Origin: Rhizobium lusitanum
GTDB lineage: Bacteria > Pseudomonadota > Alphaproteobacteria > Rhizobiales > Rhizobiaceae
Assembly: GCF_014189535.1 (NCBI RefSeq)
Contig: NZ_CP050308.1
Coordinates: 248,001 to 312,000, forward strand
Reading direction: 5' to 3'
DNA length: 64,000 nucleotides
This document shows positions 1-9,247 of the stretch, piece by piece. Every line of letters starts with the position of its first letter. The first letter of the stretch is position 1. Both the position numbers and the translations under genes were made by a program. The notes under the pieces are model-generated. The model saw only the letters and a program-made list of their open reading frames with translations, was not told where the DNA came from and did no database searches.

Positions 1-491
1 CCTAGCTCTTCGAGATGCTTGGCACCACGCGCCGTGACCGTATCGGGAAACTCGGCAAGACCCGGTTGACGCATGAAATGCACATTCTTGACCTCGACAT
101 AGGTGGTTGTCCGCAACGGGTCGGTCAAGAGCAGGTCGATGCGGGAGTTGCGGCCGTAATTCTGCTCGCGCCGCATCGTTGCGTAGTTGCCGAGATCGGA
201 GATTTGGCCAAGCGCAATGGCTTCCGCCGCCGTTCGGTTCGGCATTGCGGTGTTGACCCCGACCGTGATGCCGTCGGCCTCGATCAATTCGAAGACATGG
301 CGGTATTTCCGCTTCGCACCGTCGTGTTCCGACAGCCAAATACGAGACCCAGGCGTCGTCAGGCCCCGCATCGAGCCGGTATTCGGGCAGGAGCCGGTGA
401 TGATCTCACCGTTCTCCAGCTCAGCGTCGAAGAGAAAGCGCTTGTAGCGGGAGATCAGCCGCGCGGGAATGAGGGGCGGGTTGAAGAGCAT
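1..491 (-). CDS. sfsA: SfsA family protein (sugar fermentation stimulation protein homologue), 3' part cut by window edge
   Basis: Read on the minus strand from ATG at 491, the frame stays open to the window edge. It encodes the SfsA core: an N-terminal stretch [20 protein letters not shown] followed by the family's CPNTGSM motif and later a VEVKNVHF motif, which includes the E-V-K of a PD-(D/E)XK-like nuclease fold. SfsA was named from an E. coli phenotype in maltose use and its biochemical role is not settled. About 163 residues are visible and the C-terminal third lies outside. The gene follows phaC on the same strand only 13 nt away, so the two may share a transcript. The family call is firm; the cellular role is not. 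Confidence 0.88.
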   Translation of the reverse strand, partial: MLFNPPLIPARLISRYKRFLFDAELENGEIITGSCPNTGSMRGLTTPGSRIWLSEHDGAKRKYRHVFELIEADGITVGVNTAMPNRTAAEAIALGQISDLGNYATMRREQNYGRNSRIDLLLTDPLRTTTYVEVKNVHFMRQPGLAEFPDTVTARGAKHLEEL

Positions 492-504
492 GGGATATTG
501 CCGC

Positions 505-2352
505 TCAGGCGCGCTCCATCACGAAGCTGCCAGGTGCCTCCTCAAGGGCATTCAGGGCGGCACCACCGGGGTTGCGGGGGGCAGTCATGCGGCTGTCCTG
601 CTTCAGTATCCAGGCATGCCAGTGAGGCCACCAGGAACCGGGCGTTTCGCTCGCTTCCGTCAGCCATTGATCATATTCGCCCTTGATCGGCCCGCCGGTC
701 CAGAACTGGTATTTGTGCTTGTCCGGCGGGTTGACGACGCCGGCGATATGGCCGGAGCCCGTCACGACGAATTCCACCGGCCCGCCAAAGAACCCGCTGC
801 CGACGAAGACCGATTTGGCCGGTGCGATATGATCCTCGCGCGTCGCCAGATTGTAGACGGGGATCTTGACGTCCTTCAGCGACAGTTTCTTACCGTCGAG
901 CACCATTTTGCCCTGGCTGAGCGCATTGTCGAGATAGCAATTGCGCAGATAAAACGAATGGTTGGCGGCGGCCATTCGCGTGGAATCTGCATTCCAGAAC
1001 AGGAGATCGAAGGGCAGAGGATCCTGGCCTTTCAGATAGCTGTTGACGAAGTAAGGCCAGATCAGCTCCGAGGCGCGCAGCATGTTGAAGGCTGCCGCCA
1101 TCTTCGAGCCTTCGAGATAGCCGATCGCGTTCATCTGCTCTTCCAGCGCCTCGATCTGCTCCTCGTCGACGAAGATTTTAAGGTCGCCGGCAAAAGTGAA
1201 ATCGACCTGCGTTGTCAGGAACGTCACCGTGCGGATACGCTTGTTTTTTTCCTTGGCATGCAAAGCGAGCGTGGCCGCCAGCAGCGTGCCGCCGACGCAA
1301 TATCCCACAGCGTTGACTTCTGTCTCACCGGTTGCCTTCTCGACGGTCTCCAGTGCGAAATCGATGCCCTCGCGCGCATAGGACGTCCAGTCCTTGGCCG
1401 CGTGGCGGCGGTCTGGATTCACCCAGGAGATGACGAAGACGGTGTGCCCCTGGTCGACACACCATTTAATGAAGGATTTCTGCGGGTTGAGATCGAGAAT
1501 GTAGAATTTGTTGATCCAGGGCGGGCAGATCAGCAGGGGTCGCTTCAGCACCTTGTCGGTTGCCGCTTCGTATTGGATCACCTGGCAGACATCGCTTTGC
1601 GCGATCACTTTGCCCGGCGTCAGCGCCATGTCCCGTCCGACGGCGAATTTTGTCATGTCGGTCTGGCGCACGCGCAGTTCGCCTTGGCCGGCGCTGATGT
1701 CCTCGGCAAACATCCTCATGCCGCGCACCAGGTTTTCCGCATTGGAGGCGACCGTTTCCCGGTAGAGCTGCGGGTTGGTGGCGATGAAATTGGCAGGCGA
1801 CAGCGCTGCGGTGATTTGTTTGGTGTAGAAGGCAGCCTTGTGGCGTGTGTGTTCGTCCAGCCCTTCGGCGTCGGTGACTAGCTTCTCCGCCCAGCCGGCG
1901 GTCAGCAGGTAGGTCTGGCGCAGAAAATCGAAGAAGGGGTTCTTCTGCCAGTCCTCGTCGGCAAAGCGCTTGTCCTTGACCGGCTCGGCTTCAGCCACGG
2001 CAGGCGAATCGCTGCTGAGGCGCTGCATGGTTTTCGTCCACAGGCCGAAATAGCCAGACAGCAGGTAAGTTTGCGCCTCCAGCGTCCGGCGCGGATCGGA
2101 AAGCCAGTATTCGCCGATCTTGGAAAGCGTCTTGACCATATCGGTGACCGGGTCGGCGACGGTATCGACCTTCTCGCCGCGCTCGCGGGGCGCAAGCCAG
2201 GCGGAAGCGGCCTTGCCGAGGCTTTCCAGCGCACGGGCAAAATTCACGGCCATCGCCTCGGGATCCCTGACGATGTAGGGCTCGACCGATTTCGGATCAA
2301 AGCCGGGAAAGGCGCCGTTGCCTTCAGTTTTATCCCGCTTGCTGTCGGTCAC
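505..2352 (-). CDS. phaC: Class I poly(3-hydroxybutyrate) synthase
   Basis: This 615-residue protein polymerises (R)-3-hydroxybutyryl-CoA into PHB at the surface of storage granules. It has the N-terminal PHA-synthase domain followed by an alpha/beta-hydrolase core. The lipase-like box GYCVGG places the nucleophile at Cys352, and the rest of the triad is Asp507 (in REDHIAP) and His535 (in GSGHIAG). Length and the absence of a PhaE or PhaR partner next door fit class I enzymes. sfsA follows directly on the same strand. A divergent lipoprotein gene starts about 160 nt upstream, so the promoter lies between 2353 and 2511. A phasin gene in this window (24524-24892) is a likely granule partner. 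No missing key residue is seen. Confidence 0.97.
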   Translation of the reverse strand: MTDSKRDKTEGNGAFPGFDPKSVEPYIVRDPEAMAVNFARALESLGKAASAWLAPRERGEKVDTVADPVTDMVKTLSKIGEYWLSDPRRTLEAQTYLLSGYFGLWTKTMQRLSSDSPAVAEAEPVKDKRFADEDWQKNPFFDFLRQTYLLTAGWAEKLVTDAEGLDEHTRHKAAFYTKQITAALSPANFIATNPQLYRETVASNAENLVRGMRMFAEDISAGQGELRVRQTDMTKFAVGRDMALTPGKVIAQSDVCQVIQYEAATDKVLKRPLLICPPWINKFYILDLNPQKSFIKWCVDQGHTVFVISWVNPDRRHAAKDWTSYAREGIDFALETVEKATGETEVNAVGYCVGGTLLAATLALHAKEKNKRIRTVTFLTTQVDFTFAGDLKIFVDEEQIEALEEQMNAIGYLEGSKMAAAFNMLRASELIWPYFVNSYLKGQDPLPFDLLFWNADSTRMAAANHSFYLRNCYLDNALSQGKMVLDGKKLSLKDVKIPVYNLATREDHIAPAKSVFVGSGFFGGPVEFVVTGSGHIAGVVNPPDKHKYQFWTGGPIKGEYDQWLTEASETPGSWWPHWHAWILKQDSRMTAPRNPGGAALNALEEAPGSFVMERA

Positions 2353-2511
2353 GCATCATCCTCCCGGCGGCAAATCTCTTTTGTTTTCCATTTGTACATC
2401 TTGCGGGAAAAGGAATACAAGTCGAATGAAACGCATCCCTGCTCTTGCTTTGCCGCTGCGACAAATTTAACAGTCGCATCCCACGGCAAGGGAATAGGGC
2501 AGGACGACAAT

Positions 2512-2961
2512 ATGGACGGCGGCATGGTGGCAAGACTAAACCGGTATTCCGTACTTAGCGGTGCTTTGTTCGGCATTCTTGCGCTGGCGCTTGCCGGTTG
2601 CTCGACCCCTGAAGAAAAAGCAGACTTTGCCAAGCGCAAACAAGCGCCGCAGGCCGTGGTGGTCAGGTCCGTCGATGGCAAACCCGTCGACGAGGGCAGC
2701 ACGCAGCAGCATTACAAGGATGGCTATCCGTCCTTCAACGCTCCGCCGACCGCGGCAAATGTCCAGATCAACGATCAGCAGGCATCCGACATTGGCAAGC
2801 AGTTGACGTCACTCGGCGCGCAGCGCAAGGCCGGCACGATTTCGGAAGCCGAATACCAGAAGCGCGTTGCCGACATGCGCAAGCTTGCGGCTGAACATGG
2901 CCAGAATACGCTGTCGGAAATTCAGCAACAGGGCGGGCAGCCCGGCCAGACGCAGAATTAA
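2512..2961 (+). CDS. Small lipoprotein with C-terminal SHOCT-like helix region
   Basis: A 149-residue predicted lipoprotein. An N-terminal hydrophobic segment ends in the lipobox LALAGC, with the acylated Cys at residue 30. The mature part is polar and contains a charged helical stretch (about residues 105-135) resembling a short SHOCT-type module, then a Gln/Gly-rich tail. ATG 2512 is preferred because AGGA lies 8 nt upstream; an in-frame ATG at 2524 would shorten it by four residues. It is divergent from phaC and stands alone. I do not recognise a specific function. Upstream in-frame sequence as far as 2071 is antisense to phaC and is not part of the gene. Confidence 0.82.
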   Translation: MDGGMVARLNRYSVLSGALFGILALALAGCSTPEEKADFAKRKQAPQAVVVRSVDGKPVDEGSTQQHYKDGYPSFNAPPTAANVQINDQQASDIGKQLTSLGAQRKAGTISEAEYQKRVADMRKLAAEHGQNTLSEIQQQGGQPGQTQN

Positions 2962-2981
2962 CCTTGCGTTTCAGGCGATTT

Positions 2982-3046
2982 GGACGCAAAGCGTTCGGAT
3001 AGGCCGAATTTCGATGTTTCTTCCTGGTTGAGAGCGCTTTGCGTCC
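2982..3046. repeat. 12-bp inverted repeat in the intergenic region before the aminotransferase gene
   Basis: GGACGCAAAGCG at 2982-2993 is matched by its exact reverse complement at 3035-3046, with 41 nt between. No T-run follows on either strand, so it is not a standard terminator. It looks like a folded intergenic repeat of the sort scattered through rhizobial genomes, but only one copy is visible here. The rest of 2962-3182 shows nothing else I can name. Confidence 0.5.
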
Positions 3047-3182
3047 TTAGCCGCCCAAGATTCACCGTATCCTTCGTGTCAGCTTGAGTGCGGTGCCGCG
3101 ATTCCGGAGTTCGTATCGCGGGTCACCGGGAGATCGACGAACTTCATGCGGTTGCAAGGGCCGCTGTCCCATGGGGAAATAA

Positions 3183-4403
3183 ATGGAAGAGTTTCATAAA
3201 GTCCGGCGTTTGCCGCCCTACGTCTTCGAACAGGTCAACCGTTTGAAGGCCAGCGCGCGAGCGGGCGGGGCCGACATTATCGACCTCGGCATGGGCAATC
3301 CGGACCTTCCGACCCCCAAGGCGATCGTTGATAAGCTGTGCGAAGTGGTTCAGGACCCGCGCACGCATCGCTATTCCTCCTCCAAGGGCATTCCGGGTCT
3401 GCGCCGCGCGCAGGCCGCCTATTACGCCCGCCGTTTCGGCGTGAAGCTCAATCCGGATACGCAGGTGGTCGCCACCCTCGGTTCCAAGGAAGGCTTCGCC
3501 AACATGGCGCAGGCGATCACGGCGCCGGGCGACGTCATCCTCTGCCCGAACCCGACCTATCCGATCCATGCCTTCGGCTTCCTGATGGCAGGCGGCGTCA
3601 TTCGCTCGATGCAGGTCGAGCCGGACGACAGCTTCTTTCCGCCGCTCGAGCGTGCCGTGCGCCACTCGATTCCGAAGCCGCTGGCGCTGATCATCAACTA
3701 TCCGTCCAACCCGACGGCCTATGTCGCGACGCTCGATTTCTACAAGGAAGTCGTTGCCTTCGCCAAGAAGCACGACATCATCGTTCTGTCGGATCTCGCC
3801 TATTCGGAAATCTACTTCGATGACACCCCGCCGCCGTCAGTTCTCGAAGTGCCGGGCGCGATGGACGTCACTGTCGAGTTCACCTCAATGTCGAAGACTT
3901 TTTCCATGCCCGGCTGGCGCATGGGCTTTGCCGTTGGCAACGAGCGCCTGATCGCCGCCTTGACGCGCGTCAAATCCTACCTCGATTACGGCGCCTTCAC
4001 GCCGATCCAGGTGGCGGCGACGCATGCCTTGAACGGCGACGGTTCCGACATCATTGAAGTGCGCAACATCTACAAGCGCCGCCGCGACGTGCTGGTCGAC
4101 AGCTTCGGCAAGGCTGGCTTCGAGGTTCCGCCGCCGGCAGCCACCATGTTCGCCTGGGCCAAGATCCCGGAGAAGTTCCGTCATCTCGGCTCGCTGGAGT
4201 TCTCCAAGTTGCTGGTCGAGAAGGCCGATATCGCAGTGGCTCCGGGCATCGGCTTCGGTGAAATGGGCGACGATTACGTTCGTATCGCGCTTGTCGAGAA
4301 CGAGCATCGCATCCGCCAGGCGGCGCGCAATCTGAAGCGCTTCCTCTCGACCGCGGATGACACGTTGCATAATGTGGTTTCGCTGAACGCTCATCGCTCC
4401 TAA
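3183..4403 (+). CDS. PLP-dependent class I/II aminotransferase (AlaC-like; often annotated as LL-diaminopimelate aminotransferase)
   Basis: A 406-residue fold-type I aminotransferase. The PLP-binding lysine is Lys238 in the motif SMSKTFSMPGWRMG, and the NYPSNPT motif contains the Asn and the Pro typical of subgroup I-gamma enzymes. The closest characterised relatives I recognise are AlaC (glutamate-pyruvate aminotransferase) and enzymes annotated as LL-DAP aminotransferases. The sequence alone does not fix the substrate. The next gene, 60 nt on, is homoserine dehydrogenase, so a role in aspartate-family or alanine metabolism is reasonable. A 9-bp hairpin sits between the two genes. The first ATG at 3183 fits the family start. 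Confidence 0.9.
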   Translation: MEEFHKVRRLPPYVFEQVNRLKASARAGGADIIDLGMGNPDLPTPKAIVDKLCEVVQDPRTHRYSSSKGIPGLRRAQAAYYARRFGVKLNPDTQVVATLGSKEGFANMAQAITAPGDVILCPNPTYPIHAFGFLMAGGVIRSMQVEPDDSFFPPLERAVRHSIPKPLALIINYPSNPTAYVATLDFYKEVVAFAKKHDIIVLSDLAYSEIYFDDTPPPSVLEVPGAMDVTVEFTSMSKTFSMPGWRMGFAVGNERLIAALTRVKSYLDYGAFTPIQVAATHALNGDGSDIIEVRNIYKRRRDVLVDSFGKAGFEVPPPAATMFAWAKIPEKFRHLGSLEFSKLLVEKADIAVAPGIGFGEMGDDYVRIALVENEHRIRQAARNLKRFLSTADDTLHNVVSLNAHRS

Positions 4404-4410
4404 TTTTTTG

Positions 4411-4434
4411 CGGCAGCCGTTCCCTCGGCTGCCG
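4411..4434 (+). other. Intercistronic hairpin between aminotransferase gene and hom
   Basis: CGGCAGCCG (4411-4419) and CGGCTGCCG (4426-4434) form a perfect 9-bp stem with a 6-nt loop. No T-run follows, so it is more likely an mRNA processing or stabilising element, or a weak terminator, than a strong stop. Confidence 0.45.
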
Positions 4435-4463
4435 TGCCCCAAGACATTGATCAGGAACTATCC

Positions 4464-5783
4464 ATGGCAGATGCCCTCAAAATCGGCGTTGCGGGCTTGG
4501 GTACCGTTGGTGCCTCGCTCGTTCGTATCATTCAGAGCCGCGCCAACGAGCTTGCCGTTACCTGCGGCCGCCCGATCAAGATCGTCGCCGTCACGGCGCG
4601 CGATCGCACCAAGGATCGCGGCATAGATCTCACCGATATCGAATGGTTCGGTGGCCCGGTCGATCTGGCGCAGAAGGCCGATATCGATGTGTTCGTCGAA
4701 CTGATCGGCGGCTCCGAAGGTGCTGCCAACGCTGCCGTGCGCGCGGCACTTGCGCGTGGCCTGCACGTCGTAACCGCCAACAAGGCGCTGCTCGCCTATC
4801 ACGGCGTCGAGCTTGCCGAGATTGCCGAAGAGAAGGGCGCTTTGCTCAACTTCGAAGCGGCGGTTGCCGGCGGCATTCCCGTCATCAAGGCGCTGCGTGA
4901 ATCCTTGACCGGCAATACGATCTCGCGCGTCTACGGCATCATGAACGGCACCTGCAACTACATCCTGACCCGGATGGAGAAGGAGGGCCTGTCCTTTGCC
5001 GATTGCCTGAAGGAAGCCCAGCGCCTTGGTTATGCCGAAGCCGACCCGGCCTTCGACATCGAGGGCAACGACACGGCGCACAAGCTCGCCATCCTGACGA
5101 CGCTTGCGTTCGGTAACCGCATTGCGGCTGACGACATCTATCTCGAGGGCATCACCAATATCTCCATCGAGGATATCCGTGCTGCTGCCGATCTCGGTTA
5201 CCGCATCAAGCTGCTCGGCGTCGCCCAGCGCACCGAGACTGGCATCGAACAGCGCGTGCATCCGACGATGGTACCGCTTGATTCGGTCATCGCTCAGGTC
5301 GATGGCGTCACCAATGCCGTGGCGATCGAATCCGACATTCTCGGCGAACTGCTGATGGTCGGCCCCGGCGCCGGCGGCAATGCGACAGCCTCTTCCGTAC
5401 TGGGTGATATCGCCGATATCGCCAAGAGCCAGCCGGGTGCGCAGCGCGTGCCGGTACTAGGCCATCCCGCCAAGGCGCTGGAACCCTATCACAAGGCGCA
5501 GATGCAGAGCCACGAGGGCGGCTACTTCATCCGCCTGACCGTTCTCGATCGCACCGGCGTTTTTGCAAGCGTCGCGACCCGCATGGCGGAAAACAACATT
5601 TCGCTGGAATCGATCGTGCAGCGCTCGACACAGCACCTGTCGCCGTCTCACCATCAGACGATCATCCTCGTCACCCATGCGACGATGGAGGATTCGGTGC
5701 GCAAGGCAGTCGCTGCGATCAAGACCGAGGGTTATCTCGTCGGCGACCCGCAGGTCATCCGCATCGAGCGGCCGAAGGAATAA
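4464..5783 (+). CDS. hom: Homoserine dehydrogenase
   Basis: A 439-residue NAD(P)-dependent enzyme reducing aspartate semialdehyde to homoserine, the branch point to threonine and methionine. The Rossmann motif GLGTVG is at residues 11-16, followed by the homoserine dehydrogenase catalytic domain with its MNGTCNYILT segment. A C-terminal ACT domain (about residues 350-430) is the usual site of feedback control by threonine. ATG 4464 is chosen because AGGAA lies just upstream and the protein then begins at the family's usual position. It follows an aminotransferase gene and is followed 56 nt later by recJ. In several Brucella and Rhizobium genomes I recall glpX lying between hom and recJ; none is present here. 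Confidence 0.97.
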   Translation: MADALKIGVAGLGTVGASLVRIIQSRANELAVTCGRPIKIVAVTARDRTKDRGIDLTDIEWFGGPVDLAQKADIDVFVELIGGSEGAANAAVRAALARGLHVVTANKALLAYHGVELAEIAEEKGALLNFEAAVAGGIPVIKALRESLTGNTISRVYGIMNGTCNYILTRMEKEGLSFADCLKEAQRLGYAEADPAFDIEGNDTAHKLAILTTLAFGNRIAADDIYLEGITNISIEDIRAAADLGYRIKLLGVAQRTETGIEQRVHPTMVPLDSVIAQVDGVTNAVAIESDILGELLMVGPGAGGNATASSVLGDIADIAKSQPGAQRVPVLGHPAKALEPYHKAQMQSHEGGYFIRLTVLDRTGVFASVATRMAENNISLESIVQRSTQHLSPSHHQTIILVTHATMEDSVRKAVAAIKTEGYLVGDPQVIRIERPKE

Positions 5784-5839
5784 TCTGACGCGCGGCCCGT
5801 TCCGGAAAAGCGGAGCTGGGCCGTCCAATTCTGGGAGAT

Positions 5840-7645
5840 ATGGTGGAACAACCGGCAGATCCTGTGCAGCGGGCATTTCTGGGCGTCGAACGCTCCGTTT
5901 CCGGCAATCGCTGGGTCTCCCGGCTCGACCAGGCCGGCCAGAACCGGGCACTGGCCATGGCCCAGACCCACGGCCTGCCGGATCTGATCGCCCGCGTCCT
6001 AGCCGGGCGTGGTGTCGGTGTCGACGAGGCCATGGCGTTTCTCGATCCGACCATCCGTAGCCTGATGCCGGATCCCTACCTGCTGACCGACTGCGAAAAG
6101 GCCGCTGAGCGCCTGCTGCGCGCCGTCAAGGCGGGCGAGACTGTCGCGATCTTCGGTGACTACGACGTCGACGGCGCCGCGTCTTCCGCGCTGCTCTACC
6201 GCTTTCTCACCCATTTCGGCATGCCGGCCAGCATCTATATTCCTGACCGCATCTTTGAAGGCTACGGCCCCAACCCCGCTGCCATCAATCAGCTTATCGA
6301 CAATGGCGCGACGCTGATCGTCACCGTCGACTGCGGCTCCACCAGCTTCGAATCGCTGGAGGCGGCGAAGGCCCGTAACATCGACGTCGTCGTCATCGAT
6401 CACCACCAGGTTGCGCATGAGCTGCCGCATTGCCATGCGCTGGTCAATCCGAATCGCGAGGACGATCTGTCGGGGCAGGGGCATCTCTGCGCCGCCGGCG
6501 TCGTCTTCCTGGTTCTGGTCGCCGCCTTGCGGCAATTGCGCGAGGCGGGCGATGCCCGCGTCCGCACCATCGATCTGCTGGCCTGGCTCGATATCGTCGC
6601 GCTGGCGACAGTTTGCGATGTCGTACCGCTGAAGGGGCTGAACCGCGCCTATGTCGTCAAGGGCCTGATCGCCGCCCGTCATCAAGGCAATCCCGGCCTC
6701 GCCGCACTCTTCCGCAAGGCCGGGCTCGGCGGACCGGTGACCCCCTATCATTTCGGCTTCCTGATCGGCCCGCGCATCAATGCCGGCGGCCGAATCGGCG
6801 ATGCAGCACTCGGCGCGCGCCTGCTGACGCTCGACGATAGCAGCGAAGCTGAGACGATTGCCGAGAAGCTGGACGAGCTGAACCGCGAGCGCCAGGCCAT
6901 GGAAGCCGCCATGCTGCAGGAGGCGGAAGCCGAGGCGTTGGCGGAGTACGGCAATGGCGATGGGGCCTCCGTCATCGTCACCGCCCGCGAGAATTGGCAT
7001 CCGGGTATCGTCGGCCTGATTGCCTCGCGTCTGAAGGACAAATTCCGCCGCCCGGCCTTCGCGATCGCCTTCGATCCCAACGGCAAGGGCACGGGTTCGG
7101 GACGCTCCATCAATGGCTTCGACATGGGTCGCATGGTGCGCGCCGCCGTCGATGCCGGTCTGCTCGTCAAGGGCGGCGGCCACGCCATGGCGGCGGGCCT
7201 GACGGTGGAGCGCGGCAATCTCGGAAAACTGCGCGCCTTCTTTACCGAGAAGACAGAGAGGCAGGTACCCGGCCTCGTTGCCAACGAAACTCTGAAGATA
7301 GACGGCGCGCTCGGCGCCAGCGGCGCGACCGTGGACCTGATCGACCAGCTCGAAACCGCCGGCCCCTATGGTTCCGGCCATCCGCAGCCGATCTTCGCCC
7401 TGCCGAGCCATCGCCTGCGCGATTCGCGCCTCGTCGGTCAGTCGCACATCAAGATCACGCTGGAAGCCCAGGACGGCGGCCGCCTCGACGGCATCGCCTT
7501 CCGCGCCGCCGAGACGCCGCTCGGCGAACTCCTGATGTCGTCCCGCGGATCACAGATCCACGTCGCCGGCACACTCGGCGCCGACCACTGGCAGGGCAAC
7601 CGCCGCGTCCAGCTGCGTGTCACGGATGCGGCCAAGGCGCCTTAG
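5840..7645 (+). CDS. recJ: Single-stranded-DNA-specific exonuclease RecJ
   Basis: A 601-residue 5'-to-3' ssDNA exonuclease of the DHH family, acting in RecFOR recombination and mismatch repair in the cytoplasm. The metal-binding motifs are clear: DYDVDG at residues 107-112, VDCGS further on, and DHHQ beginning at Asp187. The DHHA1 domain has the GGGHAMAAG signature, followed by the C-terminal OB-type domain. A GGGAG ribosome binding site precedes the ATG at 5840. Length is normal for the family. It is probably co-transcribed with hom. Confidence 0.96.
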   Translation: MVEQPADPVQRAFLGVERSVSGNRWVSRLDQAGQNRALAMAQTHGLPDLIARVLAGRGVGVDEAMAFLDPTIRSLMPDPYLLTDCEKAAERLLRAVKAGETVAIFGDYDVDGAASSALLYRFLTHFGMPASIYIPDRIFEGYGPNPAAINQLIDNGATLIVTVDCGSTSFESLEAAKARNIDVVVIDHHQVAHELPHCHALVNPNREDDLSGQGHLCAAGVVFLVLVAALRQLREAGDARVRTIDLLAWLDIVALATVCDVVPLKGLNRAYVVKGLIAARHQGNPGLAALFRKAGLGGPVTPYHFGFLIGPRINAGGRIGDAALGARLLTLDDSSEAETIAEKLDELNRERQAMEAAMLQEAEAEALAEYGNGDGASVIVTARENWHPGIVGLIASRLKDKFRRPAFAIAFDPNGKGTGSGRSINGFDMGRMVRAAVDAGLLVKGGGHAMAAGLTVERGNLGKLRAFFTEKTERQVPGLVANETLKIDGALGASGATVDLIDQLETAGPYGSGHPQPIFALPSHRLRDSRLVGQSHIKITLEAQDGGRLDGIAFRAAETPLGELLMSSRGSQIHVAGTLGADHWQGNRRVQLRVTDAAKAP

Positions 7646-7807
7646 GCAGTAAAAGACCCTGTAGGCGCCGAATGCTGCAATACTAGAGAATTATTATTCC
7701 AGCAGAATTCGCCAATCGCGCCCCAATTATCGCCATTTCTCAATAAATATCGATCTACATCGGTCAGTACTGCAACCGATAAATTTCGTGATTTTTGGAT
7801 GGTTGCT

Positions 7808-8785
7808 ATGTCTTTTAGGTTTAAGTTTTCTATCACCATTTTTATCTTGATATTGCTGGTAACGATGGGCGCAGCGGGTTGGGTATGGGAGCGAAATGGC
7901 GCTTACGGGTTCAACACATTTTTCCGGCGCGGCGGCACCTATTGGATCTCGATCAAGGCTGATGATTCACGCTTGTCATCGTCTATGCGGCTTGCTCTGA
8001 GCGATCCGCAGCCCGTCGCGCAACCGGGACCTCTGGTTTGGCAAGAACCCGAAAAGGGCTTCGAGGTCGCGGAGCTGCCGGTGATGGTCAATGGCCATGA
8101 GGTTGACCGTATACTACTGAACCGTATCGACCCGACGCTTTACCGCTTTGTGGCGAGAAACGCGCCAAACGGCGATAAGGGGATTGATGAGTGGGAACAG
8201 GCCCTACCAAACGCAATCCTCATCGTTAACGGCAGCTACTATGACCTGAAAGGCAAACCCGATACGCCGATCATAAGTAACGGCGTCGCTCTGGGACCGA
8301 CAACGTACGATGCGAAGGCCGGAGCCTTTGTCGCAGGCGACGGTTTTGCTGATATCAAGGATCTGTCTCATCAGGATTGGCAAACCGCGTTGACAGGCGC
8401 GGCAAACGCCATGGTTTCCTACCCTCTTCTAATTGGCGCAGATGGACAGACCCACGTCACAACGAATAGCCGCTGGCTCGCCAATCGCACCTTTGTAGGC
8501 AAGGATGGCGCGGGTCGCATCATCGTCGGGACGACGAAGGAAGCATTCTTTCCGCTTGGTCCATTGGCCGAGTTTCTGAAAAAATCTCCTCTGGATCTGA
8601 AGATGGCACTCAATTTCGATGGTGGACCGATTGCTTGCCAGAGTGTTCGGCTGCCGGGTTTCCAGAGGAAACTCTACGCGCGCTGGGAAGCGCAAGTGTA
8701 TGGTGATGAGGTTCGGCTCTTAAGGTGGCCGCTATCAAGTGCTACCTGGGCTATGCCGATGGTTTTGACCGTCGAGCGAAAATAG
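7808..8785 (+). CDS. Membrane-anchored phosphodiester-glycosidase-like (NAGPA/DUF2233) protein
   Basis: About 325 residues, with a hydrophobic segment near residues 7-28 that is either a signal anchor or an uncleaved signal peptide, then an extracytoplasmic domain. Motifs NGSYYDLKGKPDTP, SYPLLI and ALNFDGGPIACQS match the pattern of the phosphodiester glycosidase (NAGPA) domain, including the late Asp-Gly-Gly. The substrate is unknown. ATG 7808 is taken as start because a GGATGG lies just upstream; ATG 7799 would add three residues. The gene and its upstream 150 nt are visibly AT-richer than recJ, and the gene lies beside a tRNA cluster. Horizontal acquisition is possible but no integrase or att repeat is seen. 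Confidence 0.72.
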   Translation: MSFRFKFSITIFILILLVTMGAAGWVWERNGAYGFNTFFRRGGTYWISIKADDSRLSSSMRLALSDPQPVAQPGPLVWQEPEKGFEVAELPVMVNGHEVDRILLNRIDPTLYRFVARNAPNGDKGIDEWEQALPNAILIVNGSYYDLKGKPDTPIISNGVALGPTTYDAKAGAFVAGDGFADIKDLSHQDWQTALTGAANAMVSYPLLIGADGQTHVTTNSRWLANRTFVGKDGAGRIIVGTTKEAFFPLGPLAEFLKKSPLDLKMALNFDGGPIACQSVRLPGFQRKLYARWEAQVYGDEVRLLRWPLSSATWAMPMVLTVERK

Positions 8786-8820
8786 CGACATAAATTCAAA
8801 GATTTCGAAGGGAAAGACAG

Positions 8821-8896
8821 TGGCACGCCCTAGGGGGAGTCGAACCCCTCTTTACAGAATGAAAATCTGTCGTCCTAACCGATAGACGAAGGGCGC
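8821..8896 (-). tRNA. tRNA-Glu (anticodon TTC), copy 1
   Basis: Read on the minus strand: acceptor strands GCGCCCT and AGGGCGT, a D arm with GTCT/GGAC, anticodon stem ACAGA/TCTGT with loop TTTTCAT (anticodon TTC), T loop TTCGACT, and an encoded CCA (8821-8823). It has one more C in the 3' T-arm strand than copy 3 (five instead of four), giving 76 nt. The flank is a near copy of that of copy 3. Confidence 0.93.
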
Positions 8897-9015
8897 GTGC
8901 TGTGGCGCCCTTATAGTCAGCACCTTTTGATCTCGCAAGCGGAAAATCGAGAAAAAACCATGGCTAGAAGCAGATTTTTCGAGGCGATTGTGGAAAAGTT
9001 CGAGGCAGTTCCGTT

Positions 9016-9091
9016 TGGTACGCCCTAGGGGGAGTCGAACCCCTCTTTACAGAATGAGAATCTGTTGTCCTAACCGATAGACGAAGGGCGC
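9016..9091 (-). tRNA. tRNA-Glu (anticodon CTC), copy 2
   Basis: The same cloverleaf as its neighbours, but the anticodon loop reads TTCTCAT, giving anticodon CTC, which reads GAG codons. CCA is encoded (9016-9018) and the discriminator is A rather than G. It carries the extra C at the T-arm/acceptor junction, as copy 1 does. The D-arm and acceptor sequences are shared with the other copies, so this is a diverged tandem duplicate. Confidence 0.92.
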
Positions 9092-9172
9092 ATGCCGCAC
9101 TCGCAATCATATAGGAATAGCGCAAAGCTGTCGCAAGCGGATCAAGCATTGTTGTAAAGGGGAGAACAACAG

Positions 9173-9247
9173 TGGCACGCCCTAGGGGAGTCGAACCCCT
9201 CTTTACAGAATGAAAATCTGTCGTCCTAACCGATAGACGAAGGGCGC
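9173..9247 (-). tRNA. tRNA-Glu (anticodon TTC), copy 3
   Basis: A 75-nt tRNA-Glu with anticodon TTC and encoded CCA (9173-9175). Its T stem AGGGG/CCCCT pairs perfectly with a 7-nt loop, which makes it the canonical copy of the three. As the most upstream on the minus strand it is transcribed first if the array is one unit. The stretch 9248-9403 holds nothing else I can name. Confidence 0.95.

Noticed and set aside
7642..7839. A 65-codon minus-strand frame between recJ and the glycosidase-like gene
   Set aside because: AT-rich sequence covering the promoter and start of the next gene; no ribosome binding site.
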